Assembly (NCBI GenBank): GCA_964195995.1
Contig: CAXMQS010000001.1
Span: forward strand, 1 to 64,000
Reading direction: 5' to 3'
DNA length: 64,000 nt
From: CAXMQS01 sp964195995
Lineage (GTDB): Bacteria > Actinomycetota > Acidimicrobiia > Spongiisociales > JAOTWH01
In this document: positions 51,523 through 59,758 of the stretch, piece by piece
Layout: each line of letters begins with the position of its first letter
Position numbering within the stretch: the stretch's first letter is position 1
The notes under the pieces: model-generated
The model's database searches: none
What the model was told of the DNA's origin: nothing
Seen by the model: the letters and a program-made list of their open reading frames with translations, nothing else
Made by a program: the position numbers and the translations under genes

Positions 51523-53072
51523 CCTTCCTCGGCGGGCGCCTCTTCGACTGGGTCGGGTGTCGGACCACACAACTCCTCGAGCTCGACTAGAGATCCGGCA
51601 GAATGGCGACTGACCGTTCCACCTGTGTCCACGGTGCAGAAGAATGTCCCGCTGGCGCTCTCCGTCACCAAGATCCCCAAAACTTGGCCGGAATCGAGCA
51701 CGTCGGTGGTCACGCCAACGGTGCCAACACTGCCGACGAATCCGTTGTCGTAAGTGACGCCGTTCCACAACGCCGCCAGACCGCCTGCCGTCACATCTAC
51801 GTAGCTATCACCGTGGCTGGCTCGGAAGTTGCCGGCGACGATAAGTGCCTCGTTCAAAAGCTGCGTGGCCGCGAAGTCCTGGGCTGTCGGGTCGGGGGCT
51901 GGGTCAGAGAGGCCGACAACGAAGTCGGCACCAGGACCGAAGGAGTAGGGGATGGCAAAGCTGAAGTTGCCCGCGTCACACAGCGTCGGGCTGATAGCCA
52001 GGGTGCCGGCTCCGTCGAGCTCAAGCCACACAGCGTTGGTGCCTTGTGGCTGCAGCCATATCCCGATGGGGGCATCGTCGACATCGTTTTCGCCGAGCCT
52101 GGCGTCACGGGGAACCGCGAACAGCATCGCTCGCTTGTAAGTCTCGGACGCGCTCACCCCATCGCCACCGGCGGGGATGCGGACGGCATCCTCTGCCCAC
52201 TTCAGGAGCGGGTCGAAGTCTCCCGCGAAGGTCTCGAAAGCCATCCTGGCGGACCCACCGTCGGCCCATTGAGCGATGGCCAGGTTCTCTGGAAACCGGA
52301 CACCGGGCCAGTCGACGTCGGACATTGTTCTATTGCCAACCTCGAACCCAACCGCGACGATCTGTGCCGCCAGCTGGGTGTTGGGATCGCCGCATACCAA
52401 CGAACCGTGGTCGAAAGCCGAAACGGACAGCGCATCCCCCCACGGGATTTCATCGCCGATCGAGACCGCCAACATGTTCGCCGGCTGCTCGGTCTTTGTG
52501 CTGCCGGCCGCCGACGAGAGATCGAAAGCCACGATGCCTTCGGTGCCGGCTACTGCGAGTTCGATGTCGTTGGCGTATGAGGTCGGAACCTGAAAGCCAA
52601 CGGTCCATCGCGCCGTCATGCCAGATGGAACCGTAGAGAGCGTCGACCCCGGAAGCAGTCCTCGGGTGCTGTGCACAGGGAGGAGGCGGTACTCCGTGCC
52701 GTTGGCGTCGATGAGGCTGAGGCGGGGGTATGCCGGATCCGTGAAGAAGCCATCGATGCGATAGCCGGCGTCGGTGTCGCCGATGTTCGTCATGTTGAGT
52801 CCGATCCGGACCTCGGTGTAGCCGTGGCGAATCGGCGATTTCGCGGTGAAGACGTCGCCAACCGTCATGTTCCACGTGCCGGTCGTGAGTGTGTCGCTAC
52901 GGGCGATCTGCATCAGGGTCGCAGGGGTAGCTGCAGTGGCGACTGCCGTCGCTTCCTCGGACGGAGCGTCTCCGGACTGCGCCTGGGCGGGAGCGAGGGC
53001 AAGGGTGAAGGCTGCTGCGGTAGCGAGGGCTAGCAGCGGAGATACTCGACGGAGGGTGAACCGGGACATCAT
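51519..53072 (-). CDS. Secreted protein of unknown function
   Basis: A 517-residue exported protein with a Sec-type signal peptide ending near residue 31 (LAPAQAQ). The first half has a beta-sandwich that recalls DUF4352-like extracellular domains (VRIGLNMTNIGDTDAGYRIDGFF, LSLIDANGTEYRLLP). The second half has several beta strands and few Cys. The function is unknown. Two adjacent ATGs (53072, 53069) could start it. Confidence 0.75.
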   Translation of the reverse strand: MMSRFTLRRVSPLLALATAAAFTLALAPAQAQSGDAPSEEATAVATAATPATLMQIARSDTLTTGTWNMTVGDVFTAKSPIRHGYTEVRIGLNMTNIGDTDAGYRIDGFFTDPAYPRLSLIDANGTEYRLLPVHSTRGLLPGSTLSTVPSGMTARWTVGFQVPTSYANDIELAVAGTEGIVAFDLSSAAGSTKTEQPANMLAVSIGDEIPWGDALSVSAFDHGSLVCGDPNTQLAAQIVAVGFEVGNRTMSDVDWPGVRFPENLAIAQWADGGSARMAFETFAGDFDPLLKWAEDAVRIPAGGDGVSASETYKRAMLFAVPRDARLGENDVDDAPIGIWLQPQGTNAVWLELDGAGTLAISPTLCDAGNFSFAIPYSFGPGADFVVGLSDPAPDPTAQDFAATQLLNEALIVAGNFRASHGDSYVDVTAGGLAALWNGVTYDNGFVGSVGTVGVTTDVLDSGQVLGILVTESASGTFFCTVDTGGTVSRHSAGSLVELEELCGPTPDPVEEAPAEEG

Positions 53073-53185
53073 GATCGCGATCTGTTTGGAGCCTAATTAG
53101 CACTTCGGCTGGCAGCGCCTGACGGTTGAGCAGAAAAGTCCAGTCACCACGCACCGTTGTCGCGGTCAACCACGAAGTCGCAGGA

Positions 53186-53811
53186 TCAGTCTCGGATCAG
53201 TAGAACCGGGCACGGAGCAAGGCGCATGAGCTTGGTGCTGGTCGAGCCGAGTAGCCACTGGAAGAGGCCGCGGCCTGTCGCTGCTGCGACGACGACCTCC
53301 GGGGCATGCTCTTTGAGTGCGGCCAACACAGCGCTCGCCGCATCTTCGCTCTTGCGCACATCCACGGCAACGGTCAGGCCGGCCCTCCGCAGCGCGTCGA
53401 CGAGGGGCCCGGCTCTCTGCTCGCCCTGGTCGGCGAGGTAGCGATCGATGATGGTGTCGTCACCCGGCCAACCTACCGATGACGTGTTCTCCTTGATGTC
53501 GGCGACGTACTCGGCATCGCGATCAACAGGTGCGGCATCGCCGCCGCTGCAGACGCGGTCGATGTCGGAGAGAAGTGCTCTTGGAATTTCGACGACCGTC
53601 AGCACGACGATCTCGTCACCGCCGGCCAGGGGCTTCACGTAAGCGAGAACATCATTTCCCGCGAGGGAGCCACAAGAACATCATCTCCCGCGAGGGAGCC
53701 ACAAGAACATCATCTCCCGCGAGGGAGCCACAAGAACATCATCTCCCGCGAGGGAGCCACAAGAACATCATCTCCCGCGAGGGAGCCATCGGTGGCAATG
53801 ACTGTCTTCAT
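53186..53811 (-). pseudogene. Universal stress protein gene interrupted by a 29-bp tandem repeat
   Basis: The ATG at 53811 overlaps the stop of the upstream gene (ATGA) and opens a typical USP start, MKTVIATDGSLAG. From 53787 to 53643 five 29-bp units follow. If four units (116 bases) are removed, one frame of 169 residues results: MKTVIATDGSLAGNDVLAYV joined to KPLAGGDEIVVLTV, ending in the nucleotide loop GRGLFQWLLGST and APCPVLLI. As it stands, frame one stops at a TGA in the third unit, and the downstream frame has no ATG, only a GTG at 53638. The gene is therefore off or expressed as a shortened protein. Confidence 0.8.
53643..53787. repeat. Tandem 29-bp repeat, five units
   Basis: Units at 53643-53671 (diverged at its outer end, one T for C), 53672-53700, 53701-53729, 53730-53758 and 53759-53787. 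The last four are identical. Each holds CTCCC-TCGC-GGGAG, a small inverted repeat. The unit length is not a multiple of three, so each gain or loss shifts the frame of the stress-protein gene. Confidence 0.95.
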
Positions 53812-54584
53812 GTGGTCAGCCTGGAGCTTGCAATGCGGCGCAGTGTTGGCACGTCGATCTCGAGTTCGGTCGCCTGTGCGATGGCTCTCTCCAGCCGTTG
53901 CGGAGCGCTCCTGCCCGTGGCCCCGTGCTCGGGGTCCGCGTTGAAACTCTCGGTCATGTCCTTGATCAGGGTGTCGCGTTGCAGCGTTTGTCCGACTAGG
54001 GCCTCCTGGAGATCGAGTACGTCAGAAGCCACGTCTTCGGCAAGCGCCCGATGGTCGGACCACAAGGATCCGACAGTGGTGCCGGGCGGGACGGCGAGGC
54101 CGCCGATGTTGGCGACTCCTATGTAGAGGTTCTTGGCCACAAGAGCGTTCAGCAGCGACACATCAGAGAGCGCAGCCATCGCCGGAATGTCGGCGGCCTC
54201 TAGCGCAGACACGACGAGACCGGCTCGTGGTCCGCCAACGATCGTTGGCTTGATGATCTTGGGGGCGACCCCTCGCTTCTTCTCGAACCACACGACGGCG
54301 ATCGTCGGGTTGAGCTGATGACGCTCCCAGTCGGCAGGCAGGAGATCGTTCTGTACAAGTCCGACGTGGTGTCGCCACGGAGCGGGGAGCGAAGCCAAGA
54401 GAGCGTCGAGGTCGGCCTCGCGCACGGTCACCAGCGTGATATCGGTGGCCGGGAGCATCGCCGCCGCCTCGTCCCGATCGGTGTGGCGCGTCACCGGATG
54501 AACAGGATGGCCGAGGCGCAGGAAGCCCAGTGCGAATGGCCCCGCCAGTTCACCGATTCCCACGATCACCACTGGTGCCTTCAC
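53808..54584 (-). CDS. NAD(P)-binding ketopantoate reductase-like protein
   Basis: A 258-residue protein with an N-terminal Rossmann fold (VVIVGIGELAGPFALGFLRLGHPVHPVTR) and an all-helical C-terminal part. This resembles the ketopantoate reductase/6-phosphogluconate dehydrogenase superfamily. The substrate is unknown. The start is a GTG at 54584 with TAGCCT 6 nt upstream (leaderless type). Its stop overlaps the start of the broken stress-protein gene, so the two form an operon. Confidence 0.7.
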   Translation of the reverse strand: MKAPVVIVGIGELAGPFALGFLRLGHPVHPVTRHTDRDEAAAMLPATDITLVTVREADLDALLASLPAPWRHHVGLVQNDLLPADWERHQLNPTIAVVWFEKKRGVAPKIIKPTIVGGPRAGLVVSALEAADIPAMAALSDVSLLNALVAKNLYIGVANIGGLAVPPGTTVGSLWSDHRALAEDVASDVLDLQEALVGQTLQRDTLIKDMTESFNADPEHGATGRSAPQRLERAIAQATELEIDVPTLRRIASSRLTT

Positions 54585-54655
54585 ATGTGGAGGCTATCGA
54601 ACTTCATCAAGTGGCGGCCCGGGGGAGGGGTTGGACACGAAGGGGAGGAAAGTGG

Positions 54656-54698
54656 TTGACAAGGGTCATGAAATGGGGCAAAGTGGGGGGCGCTGGAG
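54656..54698 (+). promoter_or_regulatory. dcw cluster promoter with MraZ box
   Basis: TTGACA (54656-54661) is a perfect -35; CAAAGT (54679-54684) lies 17 bases on, and TATGTA (54706-54711) is a second possible -10. TGGGG (54674), TGGGG (54684) and TGGAG (54694) are direct repeats spaced exactly 10 bp. This matches the known MraZ binding site: TGGGN repeats with 5-base spacers upstream of mraZ. MraZ should thus control its own operon. Confidence 0.8.
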
Positions 54699-54723
54699 GA
54701 CCCGCTATGTATGAGGCGACGCT

Positions 54724-55155
54724 GTGTTCTTGGGAGAGTTCCAACATAATCTGGATGAGAAGGGCCGCATGGTCCTGCCACGCAAGTTCCGAGACGCGCT
54801 CGCTTCAGGGTGTTTCATCACCAAGGGCCAGGAGCACTGCCTCTACGTCTTCCCCGCAGCTCGCTGGGAAGCGGAGGTTGAAAAGGTGAACAAGTTGCCT
54901 CGCACCGACCGCAGGGCCCGCAACTTCGCCCGCTCCTTCTTCGCGGGAGCCAGCGATCAGGTGCCCGACGGACAGGGAAGGATCGCCATCCCTCTCGGCC
55001 TGAGGTCGTACGCATCGCTCGGAAAGGAAGCAACGGTCGTTGGCGTCGCCGACCGAGTCGAGATCTGGTCGAGCGAAGCCTGGACTCGCCTGTCGGCTGA
55101 GGCCGACGAGTACTACGCAGCTATCGGTGAACAACTCAGCGATGAAGGAATCTGA
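54724..55155 (+). CDS. mraZ: Transcription regulator MraZ
   Basis: A 143-residue protein with two AbrB-like SpoVT folds: FLGEFQHNLDEKGRMVLPRKFRDAL and VPDGQGRIAIPLGLRSYASLGKEATVVG. It binds TGGGN repeats and regulates the division/cell-wall operon. A GTG at 54724 is the start, since the conserved MFLGEF begins there. It opens the dcw cluster. Confidence 0.95.
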   Translation: MFLGEFQHNLDEKGRMVLPRKFRDALASGCFITKGQEHCLYVFPAARWEAEVEKVNKLPRTDRRARNFARSFFAGASDQVPDGQGRIAIPLGLRSYASLGKEATVVGVADRVEIWSSEAWTRLSAEADEYYAAIGEQLSDEGI

Positions 55156-55172
55156 GGATGTCTGGTTCATGC

Positions 55173-55249
55173 TCAGCCCCCCGGATGCCATATGGAAGGC
55201 CCCTTACTCCGCCCGCTTCCATGTTGGCGCCAGCGCTCCGGGGGGCTGA
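55173..55249 (+). ncRNA. mraW-type RNA leader between mraZ and rsmH
   Basis: TCAGCCCCCCGGA (55173-55185) pairs perfectly with TCCGGGGGGCTGA (55237-55249). Inside, GCCA/TGGC and ATGGAAG/CTTCCAT form a second stem with a 17-base loop. The right arm holds the G-run that would serve as Shine-Dalgarno and ends 2 bases before the rsmH ATG, so folding would block initiation. A conserved structure at this place in actinobacteria is known as the mraW motif; the match is by position and shape. Confidence 0.7.
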
Positions 55250-55251
55250 TC

Positions 55252-56172
55252 ATGCACCAGAAGCCCCACCATTTATCGGTGATGACGTCGGAGGTCGTGG
55301 ACCTCTTGGCGCCGATCGAGAGCGGCCTGGTGCTGGACGCCACATTCGGCGCAGGAGGACACACCCGGGCACTCGTCGAGTCGATCCCAGGCGTCCAGAT
55401 CCTGGCTCTAGATCGCGACCCGTCCGTCACCTCCCAAGTGCCTCGGACTCGGCTGGTGATCGCCAACTTCGCCAAGTTGGAGTCGGTGCTGGACCAAGAG
55501 GGAGTCGATGAACTCGCTGGCGCCGTCTTCGACCTGGGGCTGTCGTCTGACCAGCTCGACGATGCCGACCGAGGCTTCTCATATCACGCTTCCGGCCCCC
55601 TCGATATGCGCATGGGACCCGACGCACTCTCGACCGCGTCTGACCTGGTCAACACCGCATCTGAGTCGGATCTCCGAGGCATCATCTCCAGATTTGGGGA
55701 AGAGCGGTTCGCGCGGCGCATCGCCGGCGCCATCGTCGCCGCTCGACCCATCGAAGACACCACCCGGTTGGCCGAGGTCGTTGCGGACGCCGTACCGGCC
55801 CCGGCCCGCCGGAGAGGTCATCCGGCAAGGCGAACGTTCCAGGCGATCCGTATCGCCGCCAACGACGAGCTCGGAGCGCTCGAAGCGGGACTCGACGTCG
55901 CGATCCGCCGGCTCCGAGTCGGAGGTCGCATCGTCGTGATCTCGTACCACTCGCTAGAGGACAGGTTGGTGAAGAAGCGTTTCACAGCCGGTGCCATCGG
56001 GTGCGTTTGCCCCCCCGATCTGCCGGTATGCGGATGCGGGACCGTTGCTGAGCTCCGACTACTGACGCGCAGCAGTGTCGGGGCAACGGACGCCGAGATC
56101 GAGATCAACCGCAGGGCCCGTAGTGCCAGGCTGAGGGCCGCCGAGAGGGCCGATCCACTGGACGCCGCATGA
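55252..56172 (+). CDS. rsmH: 16S rRNA (cytosine-N4)-methyltransferase
   Basis: A 306-residue methyltransferase that acts on C1402 of 16S rRNA. HHLSVMTSEVVDLL, LDATFGAGGHTRAL (SAM site), FDLGLSSDQLDDADRGFSY and ISYHSLEDRLVKKRF are present. The ATG at 55252, just after the RNA stem, is chosen by conservation. A Cys cluster (GCVCPPDLPVCGCG) is typical of the family. Confidence 0.95.
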   Translation: MHQKPHHLSVMTSEVVDLLAPIESGLVLDATFGAGGHTRALVESIPGVQILALDRDPSVTSQVPRTRLVIANFAKLESVLDQEGVDELAGAVFDLGLSSDQLDDADRGFSYHASGPLDMRMGPDALSTASDLVNTASESDLRGIISRFGEERFARRIAGAIVAARPIEDTTRLAEVVADAVPAPARRRGHPARRTFQAIRIAANDELGALEAGLDVAIRRLRVGGRIVVISYHSLEDRLVKKRFTAGAIGCVCPPDLPVCGCGTVAELRLLTRSSVGATDAEIEINRRARSARLRAAERADPLDAA

Positions 56173-56567
56173 CGGCCCTGCCCCAGATACTCCGGCCGAA
56201 GGGCCTCGAGCTCGTCGTCGACAGACCTGTCCGTCGTGTTCGGCTGCGGGGCTGGGTGGTGTTCACGCTGACGGCCGTGCTGGCTTTCATGTCGCTGATC
56301 TACTCGAGAGTCCTCCTGGACCGGTCGGCTTTCGCTCTCAACGATCTCGATACGCAGATCAACGCGACCGAATCCCGGTACTGGGAACTCCGACTCGAGG
56401 TGGCCCGCCTCGAGTCGCCGCAGCGCGTCATCCGCGCCGCGGAGGGGATGGGCCTTGTTCTGCCGACTGCGCGGATACCTGTCGAGGCTGTGGGGGTCGA
56501 TTCAGGAGCCGCTGAGGTAGACGAGAACTGGTTGGAGCTCAAGCCCTTGTTGAGTGCCCAACCATGA
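56169..56567 (+). CDS. ftsL: Cell-division protein FtsL-like
   Basis: A 132-residue protein with a basic cytoplasmic start, one membrane helix (about 28-48) and a coiled-coil region (ALNDLDTQINATESRYWELRLEVARLES), then the typical ends (PQRVIRAAEGMGLVLP). Sequence is weakly conserved in FtsL, so the call rests on size, shape and place. ATG overlaps the rsmH stop (ATGA). Confidence 0.8.
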   Translation: MTALPQILRPKGLELVVDRPVRRVRLRGWVVFTLTAVLAFMSLIYSRVLLDRSAFALNDLDTQINATESRYWELRLEVARLESPQRVIRAAEGMGLVLPTARIPVEAVGVDSGAAEVDENWLELKPLLSAQP

Positions 56568-58329
56568 CAACGTGGTCGAGCGCTGGCGACCGATGGCTTG
56601 GGGGCTATTCGGTCCGACTGCAGGTGTAGCTGTGGGCCGCCCAACGCGGCGCGCTCCTAAGGCGAGGATCGTCTCGATCGCCGTGCTGATCCTCGCAGCA
56701 TGGGTTGGCACGGGACTTCGACTGTTCGAGGTTCAGGTGGTGCATGCCGATGAGTACGCCGAGCGCGGTCGCGATCAACGTCACGTCACCGAGGTGCTTG
56801 CGGCCGACCGTGGCACGATATTCGACAGGGATGGCCACGAGCTGGCGGTGACGATCGATGCGGTGACCGTATACGCCGATCCCCGCCTCATCGCCGACCC
56901 ACAAGCGACCGCAGCCCTCATCGCACCGCTCCTCGGACTCGACACGACCGAGCTGGCCACTCGGCTGGCCTCAGACACCTCTTTCACATACGTGTCCCGC
57001 CAGTTGGAGCGAGAGGACGCCGAGCGCATCGAGGAGCTCGCGATACCGGGGCTGTTCTTCACCCCGGAGCCTGCTCGCATCTACCCGTCCGGGCCTTTGG
57101 CCGCCCACATACTCGGTTTCGTCCGCAGCGACGACAACGAAGGGCTCGAGGGCGTCGAGTTGGCCCTCAACGATCTGCTACGCGGGACACCGGGGGAGCT
57201 GGTCGGAGAGAGGGCCGCTTCGGGAGGCGTCATCATCCCGCTCGGCCAGTACGACATCGTCCCGGCAGTCCGTGGCCGCGATGTAGTGCTCACGATCGAC
57301 CGGGAGATCCAGTACGAAGCCGAGGTAGCTCTCGCCCGCGCCGTTGAGGCGTCCGACGCCATCGGCGGCTCTGTTGTCGTGCTCGACCCCCGCACCGGCG
57401 AGATCCTGGCGATGGCTAACCTGCCGACGTTCGATCCCAACGACTTTGCCAACGCCGATCCCGAGGCGTTTCGCAACCGGGCCATCGTTGATGTCTATGA
57501 GCCCGGTTCGACACACAAGCTCGTCACCGTCGCCGCTGCACTGGATGCCGGCGTGGTGCGCCCCGCTGACATGTTCGACATCCCGTCCGAGCTGGTCATA
57601 GACGACAAGACCTACAGCGACGTCTCGGAGACGCTCAGCGAATCTCTGTCGGTCTCCGACATCGTCGCCTACTCGTCCAATGTCGGGACGATCCTGATTC
57701 AGCAAGAACTCGGCAACGAAGCCCTTCACAGGTACATGATCGAGTTCGGTCTCGGTTCCCCATCCGGGGTCGGCTTTCCCGGCGAGGCGACTGGCAAGGT
57801 GTACCCCCTCGAGGAGTGGTGTCCCAACGTTTGCGGAGCCTCGACCGCCATCGGATATCGGGTGTCGGCGACAGCTCTTCAGATGGCCTCCGTGTTCGGA
57901 GTGATAGCCAACGACGGCACCTGGCTCCAGCCGACTCTGATCAAGGAGTTGGTCGGCACCAACGGTGAGATCACTGAGTCGAGCGCCGGCGAGCGCCGAG
58001 TGATCTCGCCGACTACGGCCGCGGAGATGCGGCTGATGCTTGCCGGCGTTGTGGAGAAGGGCACTGGTACCGGTGCTGCCATCGCGGGCTATCGGGTCGG
58101 GGGGAAGACGGGCACGACCGAGAAGTTCTTGGAAGAAGAGGGGCGTTACGGCGACGACGTCGTAGCCAGTTTCGTTGGGTTCGCTCCGGTCGAGGATCCG
58201 CGAATCGTCATCGCAGTGACTATCGACTCGCCGGCCAATGGTGAATTCGGTGGGGACATCGCAGCACCAGTCGTCGGCGAGATCGCCCTCTCCGCGCTCC
58301 ACCAGCTCGGTGTACCTCCCAGTGGCTGA
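56554..58329 (+). CDS. ftsI: Septal peptidoglycan transpeptidase (PBP)
   Basis: A class B penicillin-binding protein of up to 591 residues. One membrane helix lies near 38-57. The transpeptidase motifs are S319-T-H-K322, S374-S-N376 and K518-T-G520. The dimerisation part has DRGTIFDRDGHELAVT. Two cysteines, C423 and C427 (EWCPNVCG), near the active-site face could form a disulfide. Starts at GTG 56554, GTG 56572 and ATG 56593 are all possible. Confidence 0.93.
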   Translation: MPNHDNVVERWRPMAWGLFGPTAGVAVGRPTRRAPKARIVSIAVLILAAWVGTGLRLFEVQVVHADEYAERGRDQRHVTEVLAADRGTIFDRDGHELAVTIDAVTVYADPRLIADPQATAALIAPLLGLDTTELATRLASDTSFTYVSRQLEREDAERIEELAIPGLFFTPEPARIYPSGPLAAHILGFVRSDDNEGLEGVELALNDLLRGTPGELVGERAASGGVIIPLGQYDIVPAVRGRDVVLTIDREIQYEAEVALARAVEASDAIGGSVVVLDPRTGEILAMANLPTFDPNDFANADPEAFRNRAIVDVYEPGSTHKLVTVAAALDAGVVRPADMFDIPSELVIDDKTYSDVSETLSESLSVSDIVAYSSNVGTILIQQELGNEALHRYMIEFGLGSPSGVGFPGEATGKVYPLEEWCPNVCGASTAIGYRVSATALQMASVFGVIANDGTWLQPTLIKELVGTNGEITESSAGERRVISPTTAAEMRLMLAGVVEKGTGTGAAIAGYRVGGKTGTTEKFLEEEGRYGDDVVASFVGFAPVEDPRIVIAVTIDSPANGEFGGDIAAPVVGEIALSALHQLGVPPSG

Positions 58330-59758
58330 AACGATACGGGCACTCGCTGATCGTGTCGCCGGCCGCGTCGTTGGCGACGCTGATGTCGTCATCAGCGATG
58401 TTGTGCACGACCACCGGGAGGGGGGTTCTGGAGCGATGTTCGTGGCCCGGCGGGGGTTGACCGTCGACGGTCACGACTTCGTTGCCGAAGCCGCCACGAC
58501 ATGTGCCGGAGTCGGCGTCGAGCACGAGCTTGGCGAGATCGGCGTCCCTCAGCTCGTCGTTGACGACACGAGACACGCCCTCGGACAGCTTGCCTCCGCC
58601 GTTCATGGAGACCCTTTCGAGACCCTGCGGGCGGTCGGCGTGACCGGCACCAACGGCAAGACGATGGTCACGCACCTTCTCGGCTCGATCGTCGCCCATT
58701 CCGGACGAACCTCTGGCGTGGCAGGCACGCTTGGGTGGAGCATCGGTAGCGACCATTTCCCCTTGTCGCGTACTTCGCCAGAAGCCTCCGACCTCCATCG
58801 CATGGCAGCAGCCATGGTTCGCTCCGGGGTCGATGTAGCGGCGTTCGAGGTGTCGTCACATGCACTCAGCCTCGACAGAGTGAGCGGAGCTACTTTCGCG
58901 GTGGCGGCGTTCACCAACCTGTCTCGCGACCACCTCGACTTCCACATGGACATGGAGACTTACTTCGAGGCGAAGGCGAGCCTATTCGATTCGGCCCGCA
59001 GCGCTCATGCGGTGATCTGGACCGACGATCCATGGGGCGAGCGGCTGGCGGCGTCGGTATCGATACCTGTGACTGCGGTCGGGAAGTCCGGCGATGTCTC
59101 CGTCGACGTGGTGAAGACAACGCCGGACGGCACATCCTTCGATCTGAATGTCGACGGTGGACGGAGTCGCGTCGATTTGCCGCTGCTGGGGACGTTCAAC
59201 GTCGCGAACGCCGCAGTGGCAGCCGCATGTGCTTTGAATCTCGATATCCCGCTGGATTCTGTTATCGCCGGCCTCGAGGCGGCACCAGCCGTTCCCGGCC
59301 GCTTCGAGAACATCGCTGTCTCCAAGCCATTTCGTGTCGTCGTTGACTACGCCCACACCCCCGATGGCATCGAAGCGGCGGTTGCAGCCGCTCGCGAACT
59401 CACCGTTTCCCGCGTTCTGGTGGTTACCGGCGCCGGCGGCGATCGAGATCCCGCCAAGCGCCCCGAGATGGGGAAGGCAGCGTCCGCCGGGGACATCGTG
59501 TTCGTCACGAGCGACAACCCGCGGTCAGAAGATCCAAGCGACATCGCACAGCAGATCATGAAGGGCGTTGGCGACCATCCGGCTGTTGTAGTCGAGATAG
59601 ACCGTCGCGCCGCCATCCGCCTCGCCCTTGCCGAAGCAACGTCAGGTGACTTGGTGCTGATCCTCGGCAAGGGCCACGAGCAAGGCCAGCAGTTCGCAGA
59701 TCGGACAGATCCCTTCAGTGATGCGGCCGTTATCAAAGAGGAGGCCGCGGCGCTGTGA
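58322..59758 (+). CDS. murE: UDP-MurNAc-tripeptide synthetase
   Basis: A 478-residue Mur ligase. GVTGTNGKTMVTHLL binds ATP and the DNPR motif in TSDNPRSEDP predicts meso-diaminopimelate as the added residue. FEVSSHALSLDRV and DYAHTPDGI are conserved. The GTG at 58322 overlaps the ftsI stop by 8 bases; the longer frame from 58238 is rejected. Confidence 0.94.
   Translation: MAETIRALADRVAGRVVGDADVVISDVVHDHREGGSGAMFVARRGLTVDGHDFVAEAATTCAGVGVEHELGEIGVPQLVVDDTRHALGQLASAVHGDPFETLRAVGVTGTNGKTMVTHLLGSIVAHSGRTSGVAGTLGWSIGSDHFPLSRTSPEASDLHRMAAAMVRSGVDVAAFEVSSHALSLDRVSGATFAVAAFTNLSRDHLDFHMDMETYFEAKASLFDSARSAHAVIWTDDPWGERLAASVSIPVTAVGKSGDVSVDVVKTTPDGTSFDLNVDGGRSRVDLPLLGTFNVANAAVAAACALNLDIPLDSVIAGLEAAPAVPGRFENIAVSKPFRVVVDYAHTPDGIEAAVAAARELTVSRVLVVTGAGGDRDPAKRPEMGKAASAGDIVFVTSDNPRSEDPSDIAQQIMKGVGDHPAVVVEIDRRAAIRLALAEATSGDLVLILGKGHEQGQQFADRTDPFSDAAVIKEEAAAL

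Noticed and set aside
53643..53787. CRISPR array (29-bp repeats)
   Set aside because: The units are directly adjacent with no spacers, and no cas genes are near.
53530..54126. Plus-strand open frame across the 29-bp repeats, Arg/Ser-rich
   Set aside because: It is a shadow of the stress-protein and Rossmann-protein genes; its repeated peptide simply reflects the tandem array.
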